This document shows positions 8,518-18,900 of a stretch of DNA of 64,000 nucleotides, one piece after another. The DNA comes from QUBU01 sp014337915 (lineage in GTDB: Bacteria > Pseudomonadota > Gammaproteobacteria > Steroidobacterales > GCA-2729495). The notes below the pieces were generated by a model. The model was given only the letters and a program-made list of their open reading frames with translations. It was not told the origin of the DNA and searched no databases. Both the position numbers and the translations under genes were made by a program. The stretch is from positions 180,469 through 244,468 of the forward strand of contig SZOW01000001.1 in the NCBI GenBank assembly GCA_030263395.1, given 5' to 3'. The stretch's first letter is position 1, and the number at the start of each line of letters is the position of its first letter.

Positions 8518-9378
8518 CTAGACGGCCAGCAGGCTCTGCATCTCCTCGATATCCTGGTGGCTCGACGCCACGATATCGAGGAATGAGCCTGATCCCAGCG
8601 TCACGGAACGCATGAGGTCGTCGGCCTGCGGGATTTCGCTGCGCAGGCCCGGGCAGGCGCCCAGCCGGTGGCGCAGCTTGGCCGCCGACAGCAGCCGCGC
8701 CATCGGCTCCATGGCCTCCGGCCCGACATTCAGCAGCTCGTCCTGGCTCGCCACCGCCAGGCCGATGCGCTCCGGCAGTCCCCAGGTGTCGAGGATCGCC
8801 TTGCCGAGCCGCGGCTGCCAGTCCTGCAGCACCGCCTGGAAATCCGGGTCGGCGCGCATCGCCGGGTCCAGGCGCTGCGTCTGCGTGAGAATGTACAGGC
8901 CCCCGATGCCGTGGAGCAGGCCGGCGAGCATCGCCTCGTCGGGCTGGCGCCCGAAGGCGCGCCGCGCCACGACGTAGCAGATCGCCGCCACTTCGTTGCT
9001 GGCCTTCCAGATGGCGCCGAGGTCGGCGCGGATCGGCTGCAGCGCCTGCTGCCGTTCCATCTGGCGCATGGCATGGCTCATGGCCGTGAGCCGCACCAGG
9101 TTGAAGCCGAGGCGGCTGATAGCCAGCTTGATGGTGGTCACCGAATTGCCGGCGGCATTCATGGCCGCCGAGTTGGCGAGCTGCAGGAGCCGCGCGCTGA
9201 GCACCGGCTCCGACTCGATGATGGCCACCAGGTCCTTCGCGCTGGCCTGCGGATCGGCCAGCACCAGCTGCAGGCGCCGCACCACGTCGGGAAAGGCGGG
9301 CAGGTCCACGTCCTTGCCCGGCAGGTTGGCGACCATCTGCCGCACGAATTCGAAAGCCTTGCCCACCCCGTCGCTCAT
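8518..9378 (-). CDS. HDOD-domain protein
   Basis: A 286-residue protein with an HDOD domain (about residues 25-230), a fold related to HD phosphohydrolases that usually lacks the metal site and serves in signalling. Typical features are LPAFPDVVRRLQ, the helix IIESEPVLSARLLQLANSA, and IKLAISRLGFNLVRL. The start MSDGVGKAF at 9378 precedes all recognisable homology; the frame is open further upstream but not conserved. No additional output domain (GGDEF, EAL) is present. It converges on the barrel protein with only 7 bp between stops. Function in this organism is unknown. Confidence 0.75.
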   Translation of the reverse strand: MSDGVGKAFEFVRQMVANLPGKDVDLPAFPDVVRRLQLVLADPQASAKDLVAIIESEPVLSARLLQLANSAAMNAAGNSVTTIKLAISRLGFNLVRLTAMSHAMRQMERQQALQPIRADLGAIWKASNEVAAICYVVARRAFGRQPDEAMLAGLLHGIGGLYILTQTQRLDPAMRADPDFQAVLQDWQPRLGKAILDTWGLPERIGLAVASQDELLNVGPEAMEPMARLLSAAKLRHRLGACPGLRSEIPQADDLMRSVTLGSGSFLDIVASSHQDIEEMQSLLAV

Positions 9379-9640
9379 TGCACCATCCCCATCACGATCA
9401 CCGCCCACCCGCGGGCGCGCCCGGCCGGAGATGCTGCCATGGCCGGCCGGGGCCGTCCGATAACCGCTTCTCATCGGCCGCAGCCGGGTCATGCACTCCG
9501 GCAGCAGCCGTGCCTGGTTCACAACACCAGTCAGCCCCGGGCGCGCCGGAGCCACCGCTGCTTCAGATCCGGCGCCGGCTGCCGATGGCATTTCCTGCGA
9601 GGGCCACTACCGGCCGGGGCAGGCGAAGGGCAGCAGGCAG

Positions 9641-11026
9641 ATGCAGGATTTCGACATGCTGGTCATCGGCAGCGGGCCGGGTGGGCAGCGCGCCGCGATC
9701 CAGGCGGCCAAGCTCGGCCGGCGCGTGGCCATCATCGAGCGCCAGGAAATCCTCGGCGGCGTCACGGCCCACACCGGCACCATCCCCAGCAAGACGCTGC
9801 GCGAGACGGTGCTCTACCTCTGCGGCTGGCGCGAGAAGGGCTTCTACGGCCGCAGCTACCGGGTGAAGGCCGAGATCACCGCCGACGACCTGATGCAGCG
9901 CCTGCGCAGCACCATCCACCAGCAGATCGAGATCATCCGCCACCAGCTCACGCGCAACGGCGTCAGCGTGGTGACCGGTGCGGCGGCCTTCGTCGATCCG
10001 CACACGCTGCGGGTCGTGGACCAGGCCGGGCACGAGCAGCTGCTGCGCGCCGGCCACCTGGTCATCGCCACCGGCACCGTGCCGCACCGGCCGGCGGAGA
10101 TCCCCTTCGACGATGTGACCATCATCGACAGCGACGGCATCCTCGGCATCCGCGCCATCCCGCGCACCATGACAGTGATCGGCGCCGGGGTGATCGGCGT
10201 GGAGTACGCCACCATCTTCAGCGCGCTGGACACCAGGATCACGCTGATCGACAACCGCAACACGATCCTCGACTTCGTCGATGGCGACATCGTCGACAGC
10301 TTCCGCCACGACCTGCAGGACCGCGGCATCGCCCTGCGCCTCGGCGAGGAGGTGGCGGCCGTGGAGAAGCGTGCCGATGGCCGCGTCGTCACCCGCATGA
10401 AGAGCGGCCGCCACGTGGTGACCGACCTGGTGATGGTGGCCGCGGGTCGCGTCGGCGCCACCGCCGGGCTGGATCTCGCCAGGGCCGGCCTCGTGGCCGA
10501 TGCGCGCGGCCGCCTCACCGTCGACGAACATCTGCGCAGTACGCAGCCGCACATCTATGCGGTCGGCGACGTCATCGGCTTCCCGGCGCTGGCCTCGACC
10601 TCGGCGGAACAGGGCCGCAAGGCGGCCTGCCACGCCTGCGGCGTCGAGGCCAGCGGCGCAGCGGAGCTGTTTCCCTTCGGCATCTACGCGGTGCCGGAGA
10701 TCAGCATCGTCGGCCGTACCGAACGCGAGCTGCGCGACCGGGGCATCGCCTACGAAACCGGCGTGGCACGCTTCCGCGAGACCGCCCGCGGCCAGATCCA
10801 GGGCGGCAACGAGGGCCTGCTGAAGCTGATCTTCGGGCTCGAGGACCACCGCCTGCTCGGCGTGCACATCGTCGGCGAGGGCGCCACCGAGCTGATCCAC
10901 ATCGGCCAGGCGGTGATGGCCCACTCGGGCGGCCTCGACTACTTCATCAACTCGGTATTCAACTACCCGACGCTGGCCGAGGCCTACAAGACCGCGGCAC
11001 TGGATGCCTGGAACCGGATCGGTTAG
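9641..11026 (+). CDS. sthA: Soluble pyridine nucleotide transhydrogenase
   Basis: A 461-residue FAD flavoprotein that transfers hydride between NADPH and NAD. The FAD-binding motif is VIGSGPGGQRAA at the N-terminus, the NAD-binding motif is TVIGAGVIGVEYATIF, and the second FAD motif is IYAVGDVIGFPALA. The redox cysteine pair of the lipoamide dehydrogenase family is replaced by GGVTAHTGTIPSKTLRE, which is characteristic of SthA rather than of disulfide reductases. Length matches E. coli SthA (466). The ATG at 9641 places the FAD motif at the N-terminus, as is usual; upstream codons are not conserved. Confidence 0.93.
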   Translation: MQDFDMLVIGSGPGGQRAAIQAAKLGRRVAIIERQEILGGVTAHTGTIPSKTLRETVLYLCGWREKGFYGRSYRVKAEITADDLMQRLRSTIHQQIEIIRHQLTRNGVSVVTGAAAFVDPHTLRVVDQAGHEQLLRAGHLVIATGTVPHRPAEIPFDDVTIIDSDGILGIRAIPRTMTVIGAGVIGVEYATIFSALDTRITLIDNRNTILDFVDGDIVDSFRHDLQDRGIALRLGEEVAAVEKRADGRVVTRMKSGRHVVTDLVMVAAGRVGATAGLDLARAGLVADARGRLTVDEHLRSTQPHIYAVGDVIGFPALASTSAEQGRKAACHACGVEASGAAELFPFGIYAVPEISIVGRTERELRDRGIAYETGVARFRETARGQIQGGNEGLLKLIFGLEDHRLLGVHIVGEGATELIHIGQAVMAHSGGLDYFINSVFNYPTLAEAYKTAALDAWNRIG

Positions 11027-11108
11027 CCCCTGCCTCCGGGCGCTGCACGCGCCGTCAATCCCGCATAAGATGGCGCGCAGCTGCCATGCTGCGGGGGGGG
11101 GAGTCACG

Positions 11109-12281
11109 GTGCGATTCATCAAACGGCTGCTGATCGGCCTCGTCATCCTCATCGGCGCCGGCCTCGCCGCCATGTACGTCGCCGACCCCATCCTCACCAC
11201 CCGCCTCGTCCGGCTGCCCTTCGGTGGCGGCAGCGGGCCGGAGGAAACCGTCAGCGGCGGCCCGGCCGCCGTGCTGCCGGTCGCGGCACCAGGCGCGCGC
11301 AGCATTGCGGCGGCAGCCCTGGACGCGGCGGTCGAGTACGGCGCGCAGACCGGCAGCCAGGCGCTGATCGTCTACCACGACGGCGCCATCCAGCTCGAGC
11401 ACTACTACCCGGGCTACGACGCCAGTACCCGAACCCCGACCCAGTCCATGCACAAATCGGTGCTGGCACTGGTGGTGGGCATCGCCATCCGCGACGGCTT
11501 CATCCACTCCGTCGATGATCCCGCCGCGCGCTACCTGCCCGAGTGGGCCGGCGACGCGCGGGCGAAGATCACGCTGCGCGACCTGCTGCACCAGGCGAGC
11601 GGCCTGGACTTCCCCACCGTCGGCTTCAACCCGGTGGGCGGTTTCTTCGAACTGATGCTGGGCGGGGACATCGCCCCCATCGCGATTGGCCAGCCGGCAG
11701 TGGAAGCGCCGGGCACGCGCTTCGACTACAACAGCATCAATCCCGAGGTCCTTGGCCTGGTCCTCGAGCGCGCCACCGGCCGGCGCTACGCCAGCTATCT
11801 GTCCGACGCACTGTGGAAGCGCATCGGTGCCAGCGATGCCGCGGTGGTGCTCGATTCGGCGGAAAAAGGTGTCCCGCGCTTTTTCTGCTGCCTCAATGCG
11901 ACCGCGCGCTCCTGGCTGCAGGTCGGCCTGCTGCACATCCATGCCGGCCAGTGGAACGGCGAGCAGGTGGTCCCGGCCGACTGGATCCGCGACATCCAGA
12001 CTCCCTCGGCTGCCTACCCGAACTACGGCTACCTCACCTGGCTCGGCAAGCAGTACGAGGCGCAGCGCTACTACAACCACAAGACCCGCACCAGCGTCCG
12101 GCAGTCCGCGCCGTTCGCGGCGCCCGACCTGGTGTATTTCGACGGCTTCGGCGGCCAGCGGGTCTACGCCGTGCCCTCGCTCGGCCTGGTCATCGTGCGC
12201 ACCGGCGCCCTCGCCACCGACTGGGACGAGGCCCGGCTGCCGAACCTGGTCATCGGTGGCATCAGCACCCGCGCGCCCTGA
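11109..12281 (+). CDS. Membrane-anchored serine hydrolase (beta-lactamase/class C PBP family)
   Basis: A 390-residue protein with an N-terminal hydrophobic segment (LLIGLVILIGAGLAAMYV) acting as signal anchor, then a serine hydrolase domain. The nucleophile is S113 in SMHKS (SxxK) and the second catalytic tyrosine is Y207 in YNS (YxN). FGGQRVYAVP near the C-terminus corresponds to the strand that normally carries the KTG/HxG motif. Family members include esterases, D-aminopeptidases and 6-aminohexanoate-dimer hydrolase. Start: GTG at 11109 directly follows GGGGGGGGAG; an upstream ATG at 11070 would lie before that site. It stands alone between sthA and the end of folE. Confidence 0.8.
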   Translation: MRFIKRLLIGLVILIGAGLAAMYVADPILTTRLVRLPFGGGSGPEETVSGGPAAVLPVAAPGARSIAAAALDAAVEYGAQTGSQALIVYHDGAIQLEHYYPGYDASTRTPTQSMHKSVLALVVGIAIRDGFIHSVDDPAARYLPEWAGDARAKITLRDLLHQASGLDFPTVGFNPVGGFFELMLGGDIAPIAIGQPAVEAPGTRFDYNSINPEVLGLVLERATGRRYASYLSDALWKRIGASDAAVVLDSAEKGVPRFFCCLNATARSWLQVGLLHIHAGQWNGEQVVPADWIRDIQTPSAAYPNYGYLTWLGKQYEAQRYYNHKTRTSVRQSAPFAAPDLVYFDGFGGQRVYAVPSLGLVIVRTGALATDWDEARLPNLVIGGISTRAP

Positions 12282-12297
12282 TGCCGGAACGCGCCCG

Positions 12298-12870
12298 CTA
12301 GCGGATCAGGCCGAGGAATTCGTTGCGGGTCTGCGGCTGGTCGCGGAAGCTGCCGAGCATGCAGGACGTGGTCATGATGGAGTTCTGCTTCTCCACGCCG
12401 CGCATCATCATGCACATGTGCTGCGCTTCGATGACGACGCCGACACCCTTGCCCTGGATCGCCCGCTGCACGGTCTCGGCGACCTGGCGGGTGAGCACTT
12501 CCTGGATCTGCAGGCGCCGCGCGAAGAAGTCGACGATGCGCGCGATCTTCGACAGTCCCAGAACCTTGCCATCCGGCAGGTAGGCCACGTGGCACTTGCC
12601 GATGAAGGGCAGCATGTGGTGCTCGCAGAGCGAGTACATCTCGATGTTGCGGACGATGACCAGTTCCTCGGTGTCGCTGGTGAACACCGCCTCGTTGATC
12701 AGCTCGTCGAGGTTCTGCCGGTAGCCGCGCGTCAGGAAGTGGAAAGCCTGGGCGGCGCGCTCGGGCGTGCGTACCAGCCCCTCGCGGTTCACGTCCTCGC
12801 CGAGGAGCGTGATGATTTCGCGGAAATGGCCTTCCATGGCCTGGATGGCCTGGTGTTCGTCGCTGGACAT
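12298..12870 (-). CDS. folE: GTP cyclohydrolase I
   Basis: A 190-residue enzyme that converts GTP to 7,8-dihydroneopterin triphosphate, the entry point to folate, tetrahydropterin and 7-deazapurine synthesis. Zinc ligands are in SLCEHHMLPF and in HMCMMMRG; the purine-binding VLGLSKIARIV and the C-terminal SFRDQPQTRNEFLGLI are typical. Length is normal for type IA. It is the last gene of the minus-strand NRPS run, 92 bp after the NRPS3 stop. Its product is exactly the QueD substrate, and queD begins the same run 20 kb upstream. A promoter-like pair in the gap means it may also be transcribed alone, as a housekeeping folate gene. Confidence 0.95.
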   Translation of the reverse strand: MSSDEHQAIQAMEGHFREIITLLGEDVNREGLVRTPERAAQAFHFLTRGYRQNLDELINEAVFTSDTEELVIVRNIEMYSLCEHHMLPFIGKCHVAYLPDGKVLGLSKIARIVDFFARRLQIQEVLTRQVAETVQRAIQGKGVGVVIEAQHMCMMMRGVEKQNSIMTTSCMLGSFRDQPQTRNEFLGLIR

Positions 12871-12935
12871 CGTGGTTTCCTCTGCTCCCCGCTGCGGGTC
12901 AAGACTGGCCAGCAGGACTGGCCCGGAAACCCGGC

Positions 12936-12966
12936 ATCATAGCCCGGACGGTGGCGCCTGCCTCAA
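12936..12966 (-). promoter_or_regulatory. Possible folE promoter
   Basis: On the minus strand TTGAGG (12966-12961) is followed after 19 bases by TATGAT (12941-12936). The hexamers are good sigma-70 matches but the spacer is long. The -35 overlaps the NRPS3 stop codon. If active, folE could be expressed both with and without the NRPS operon. Confidence 0.35.
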
Positions 12967-15900
12967 GCACCGCTGCGGCCTGACCGCCTCCTGAGCGCCG
13001 GCAACGCCGGGTCGGGCGGCCGGGCGGCGGTGCGCTCCAGCGCCTGCGCCATGCCGGCGATGGTGGGTGCCTCGAACAGCGCGAGCAGCGGCAGCTCCAG
13101 CGCGAACGCATCGCGCACCCGCGCGATCAGCCGCGTGGCTAGCAGCGAGTGCCCGCCCAGCGCAAAGAAGTCATCGTGCACGCCGAAGTCGGCACGCCCC
13201 AGCACCCCGGCCCACAGCTCCAGCAGCCGCCGCTCGATCTCATTGCGCGCGGGCACCGCCGCCGCCACCGCCGGGCGCCCCGGCGCCGGCAGCGCCGCCG
13301 CGTCCAGCTTGCCGTTCGCCCTGCGCGGCAACTCCGCCAGCGGGATAAATAAGCCTGGCACCATATATTCAGGCAGCCGCTTGCGCAGCCATCGGCGCGT
13401 GGCGGCTTCGTCGAAGGCCGCGGCCGGCACCACGTACGCCGCCAGCAGCTCCTCCCCGTCGAGATCCGTGGCGATCACCGCGGCCTCGCGGATCGAAGTG
13501 TCCTGCGCGAGCGCTGCTTCCACCTCCCCGGGCTCCACGCGGATGCCCCGCAGCTTCAGCTGCCGGTCGGTCCGGCCGGCGAACTGCCACTGCCCGTCGG
13601 GCAGGCGCCGCAACCGGTCGCCGCTGCGGTAGCGCGGCCCGCAGCCGTGCGCCAGCCACGGGCTCGCGATCTCCACCTCGCCCTGCCAGCCGTCGTCGAT
13701 GACGCGCACCTCCACGCCCGGCACCGGCAGTCCCACCGGCAGCTTCTCGCCCAGTACCCGCGTGTCGTGGTCGGCGAAGTACTGCAGTACCGTCGTGCAC
13801 TCCGTCAGCCCGAGGCCGTTCACGAACCGCGCACCGCGCCGGAAGCGCAGCTTGAAGAGATCCAGGTCGCTGCGCCGGGCCTCCTCGCCGCCCAGCACCA
13901 CCAGGCGGACCCGCGACAGGTCCTGGTCACAGGTCACCCGCCCGCCGAACAGCCAGCGGTACACGGTCGGCGTGCAGTGCAGGATCGTCACACCCTGCTC
14001 CGCCACCCGGTCCACCAGCTCCGGCGCGCTCAGGCTCCCGCGCAGGTCCAGGCAGTGCACCGCGGCGCCGTTGAGCAGCGCGCCGAAGAGGTCCTGCACC
14101 GCCGCGTCGTAGCCGTAGCCGGAGAACAGCGCCAGCCGGTCATCCGGCGTGATGCCCAGCTGCGACGCCCAGGTGCCGACCAGTCCGAGAACGTTGCCCT
14201 GCGCCTGCTCGACCGGCTGCGGTCGGCCGGTCGTGCCCGAGGTGAACAACAGGTAGGCCGGCGCGGCAGGATCGGCGGGCATCGGCGGCGGCGGCAGCGC
14301 CGGCCCGTCCTGCGCGTCGGCCAGCACCAGCGGCAGGCCGCTCGCGTCCAGCCACGGCGCCGCCGCCAGGCGCAGCGTGTCGGTGACGATGGCCGTGGCA
14401 CCGGCGTCGGCCAGCAGCTGCTCCTGCCGTGCCCGCGGCGCGTAGGGGTCCAGCGGCACATAGGCGCAGCCGGCGCGCAGCGTGCCCAGAAGGCCCGCGA
14501 CCATCGCCCGGTCATGGCCGAGCAGCAGCGCCACCCGGCCGCGTGCCCCGGCGGCGGCCAGCCTTGCGGCCAGCGCGTCGGCCCGCGCCTGCAGTTGCGC
14601 GTAGCTCCACTCCCCGGCCGCATCGCGCACCGCCGGGCGCGAGGGCTGTGCGGCGGCCACCGCCGCGAAGCGCTCCGCCAGCGTGCGCTGCCCCCAGCGC
14701 GGCGCGGGCATCCGCTGTGCATCGACCACCGCCTGCGGCTGCGCCCCCTCCAGCACCGCCACCTCCCCCAGCCGCTGCTGCGCATCGCGCGCGAACTCGC
14801 CCAGCAGCCGCGCATAGCCGCCCGCCAGCATCGATACCGTCTGCTCGTCGAACAGGTCGCTGTCGTATTCGAAGCTCATGTCGAGCCCGCCCTCGTGCTC
14901 GACCAGCGACAGCGCCAGGTCGAACTTCGATGTCCGTCGCGGCAGGGCCAGCCTGGTGATCTCCAGTCCCGGCAGCTGCAGCGGCCGCAATGGCTCGTTG
15001 TGCAGGTTGAACATGACCTGGAACAGCGGTGTACGGCCGGGATCGCGCGGTGGTTGCAGCGCCTCGACCAGCTTCTCGAACGGCAGCTCGGCGTGGGCGA
15101 AGGCATCGAGCGCGCTGCGGCGCGTGCGTGCCAGCAGCTCGGCGAGCGTCGGGTTGCCGCGCAGGTCGCCGCGCAGCACCAGGGTGTTGACGAAGAAGCC
15201 GACCAGTCCCTCGAGTGCGCTGTGGCCGCGGCCGGCCACCGGTGTGCCGATCGCCAGATCCTCGTCACCCGTGTAGCGGGCCAGCAGCGCCTGGAAGCCG
15301 GCGAGCAGCACCATGAACAGCGTGGCGCCCTGGCTGCGCGCCAGCTGCTGGAGCGCATCGACGACCGGCCGGTCGATGCTGCGCCCCAGGCGCGCACCGC
15401 GGTGGCGCTGCAGCGGGCGTCGCGGCCGGTCCGCGGGGAGGCGGATGCACGCCGGCAGGCCGGCCAGCTGGCCGCGCCAGTAATCCAGCTGCCGCGCCAT
15501 CTCGCCGCCTTCGAGCCAGCGGCGCTGCCAGCTGGCGTAGTCGGGGTATTGCAGGCCCAGTGGCGGCAGCTGCGCCGACTCGCCGCGGCAGCGCGCTGCG
15601 TAACAGGCGGACAGCTCGCCGAAGAGCACTGCCATCGACCAGCCATCGGCGACGATGTGGTGCATGACCAGCAGCAGCAGCCATTCGCCGGGCGCGACAT
15701 CCAGCAGCGCCGCCCGCAGCAGCGGCCCGCGGGCAAGGTCGAAGGGTCGCTCCACCAGCGCCAGCAGGCACTGCACCGGATCCAGGTCGGAGCCGGGACC
15801 AGCGGCCAGCCGCTCCAGTGGCAGCGCAGCGCGCGCCGCGATGCGCTGCTCGCCATTGCCGTCGGCTCCCCTGCCAAAGCTGCTGCGCAGTGCCTCGTGC

Positions 15901-18900
15901 CGGTCGGCGAGGTCCTGCAGCGCCTGTTCCAGCGCCTGCGGATCGAGCCGGCCGTGCAGCCTGAACGCCGCGTGCAGGTGATAGGCGCTGCTGCCGGGCT
16001 CGAGCTGCTCGAGGAACCACAGCCGCTGCTGCGCCGGCGACAGCGGCGCGCCGCCGCCGGCCATCGCGCTGCGCGGCAGGAGCGGCGGCAGCTGCGCCGG
16101 CCCTGCCGTCGCGAGCCTCGGCGCCAGGCTGGCGACAGTGGGTGATTCGAACAGCGCCCGCAGCGGCAGCGCGCTGGAGAACAGCGCGCGCAGGCGTGCC
16201 AGCAGCCGGGTCGCCAGCAGCGAGTGGCCGCCGAGCGCGAAAAAATCCTCGTCGATGCCCAGCGCGCGGTGGATGTCGAGGACCTCGGCGAACAGGGCGC
16301 AGAGCGTCGCCTCCAGCGGCGTGCGCGGCGCCGTGTACGCCACCTGATTCGCGGCCGCCACCGGCGCCGGCAGCGCCCGGCGATCGAGCTTGCCATTGGC
16401 GGTGAGCGGCAGGCGCTCGAGGAACAGGAAGTGGGCCGGCACCATGTACTCCGGCAGGACCGGGCGCAGCGCGGCGCGCAGGCTCGCCGCCGAGGGCGCG
16501 GCGCCATCGGCCACCAGCCAGGCCACCAGCGCCGGTTCGCCACCCGCCGCAGCACGCAACCCGACGGCACACTGCGCCACGCCCGCGCAGCGGGCGAGCG
16601 CCGCCTCCACCTCACCGGCCTCGATGCGGAAGCCGCGCAGCTTGAGCTGGCCGTCGAGGCGGCCGAGCACCTGCAGGCGGCCATCGGCAAGGCGCCGGCC
16701 GCGATCGCCGCTGCGGTACAGGCGCGCGCCTGGCAGCGGCCGGAAGCTGTCGGTGACGAAGCGCGCGGCGGTCAGCTCCGGCCGCGCGTGGTAGCCCTGC
16801 GCGACACCGGCGCCACCGATGCAGATCTCGCCGGGCACGCCGTCCGGCAGCGGGCGCAGTGCCGCGTCGAGGATGTAGAACTGCGTGTTGTCGATGGGCA
16901 GGCCGGCGCTGATGTCGGTGGCGCTGCCGATGCGCGCGCAGCTCGACCAGACGGTGGTTTCCGTCGGCCCGTAGAGGTTCCAGAGCGGCATGCCGGTCGC
17001 CAGCAGTCCCGCGGCGAGTTCCGCCGGCAGCGCTTCGCCGCCACAGAGCGCCCGCAGACCGGGCCTGCCGTTCCAGCCGCTGGCCAGCAGCGCCCGCCAG
17101 GTCGCGGGCGTGGCCTGCATGACGCTGATGCGCGCCGTGTCCAGCAGCTGCGCCAGTGCGGTGGCATCACGCGCCTGCTCCGCGGTAGCGATGACTACGG
17201 TGGCGCCCACCGACAGCGGCCCCAGCAGTTCGAGCACGGCGATGTCGAAGGACAGCGTGGTCACCGCCAGCCAGCGGTCAGACTCGTCGATGCCCGGCTC
17301 GCGCTGCATGCTGCGCAGGAAGTTGACGACCGACGTATGGCCGACCCGCACGCCCTTGGGCTCGCCGCTGCTGCCCGAGGTGTAGATCAGGTAGGCCAGC
17401 TGCCCCGGCTCGATGCCGGCCCGCGGCGGTGTGAGCAGGCAGTCCCCCGCGGCCAGGTCCTCGATGCAGAGCAGGCCGTCGCAGGAGGCGAAGCGCATGG
17501 CCAGCGCGCGCTGCGTGATGAGCCAGCGTGCGCCCGAGTCACGCAGCATGAAGTGCAGGCGCTGGTCGGGATAGGCCGGGTCCAGCGGCAGCCAGGCCGC
17601 ACCGGTGCGCAGCACGCCGAGCAGCGCTGCGACCATCTCCGTCGAGCGTTGCAGCGCGATGCCGACCACCGCGCCCGGCCCGGCGCCCAGCGCCTGCAGC
17701 CGCGCGGCCAGCGCCGCCGCCCGGCCGTCGAGTTCGGCGTAGCTCCAGCGCTGCGCACCGCACTCCAGGGCGATGGCATCCGGGCGGCGCGCGACCTGTG
17801 CCGCCACCAGGTCGTGCAGGCCCTGGCGCGGATCGAGGGGCCGCTGCGCACCCTGGCCGCTGGCGAGCGTCGCCGCCAGTTCCGCGGCTTCAGCCAGCGG
17901 CAGCTCGCTGACCGGCGTATCGGCTGCGGCCAGCGCGGCACGCAGCAGCTGCTCGAACCAGGCGGCGTAGCGCGCAATGGTCGACGCGTCGAACAGGTCG
18001 CTGTTGTACTCGAAGCCGAGCCACAGCTCGCCATCGAAGCCGGTGGCCGAGAGCGTGAGGTCGAACTTCGCGGTGCCGGCGGCATCGGTCGCGGCGGGCT
18101 CGATGACCAGGCCGGGCACGCTGGCTGCTTCCCAGGGCGTGTTCTGCAGGATGAACATCACCTGGAACAGCGGCGCATGGCTCAGGCTGCGCAGCGGCTG
18201 CAGCGCCTCCACCAGTTTCTCGAACGGCAGGTCCTGGTGCTCCGCGGCCAGCAGCGCATGGCGGCGCACCCGGGCCAGTAGCTCGCGGAAAGCCGGATCA
18301 TCGGCGAGGTCGGCGCGCATGACCAGCGTGTTGGCGAAGAAGCCGACGACCGGTTCGAGTTCGCTGCGCCGGCGCCCGGCCACCGGCGTGCCGACGACGA
18401 TGTCGTGCTGGCCGGAACAGCGTGCCAGCAGCACGTCGAACACCGCCAGCAGCAGCATGAACGGTGTGCAGCCCTCGCGCTGGCAGAAGGCCTGGAGTTC
18501 TTCGACCAGCCGCCGGTCGAGCAGTCGCGTCCAGCGATTGCCGCGATAACCCTGGACCGCGGGCCGCGGCCGGTCGGTCGGCAGTTCCAGCAGCGGCGGC
18601 GCGCCGGCCAGCGCCTCGCGCCACCAGGCGAGCTGGCGTTCCAGCGCCTCGCCCTGCAGCCACTCGCGCTGCCAGGCCGCGTAGTCGACGTACTGCACCG
18701 GCAGCTCCGGCAGCCGTGCCGGGCGCGATTCACGCAGAGCGCCGTAGTACTCCATCAGGTCGCGGAACAGCACGCCGGACGACCAGGCATCCGAGACCAC
18801 GTGGTGCATCAGCAGCAGCAGCACCTGGTCGCCGGGTGCCGCGCGCAGCAGCCAGGCGCGCAGCAGCGGACCCCGGGTGAGGTCGAAGACCTGCCCGCTC

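Noticed and set aside
16224..18281. Open plus-strand frame antisense to NRPS3, and similar long antisense frames over sthA, phosphoketolase and fbiC
   Set aside because: All overlap genes with clear family motifs and have the composition of reverse-complement shadows.
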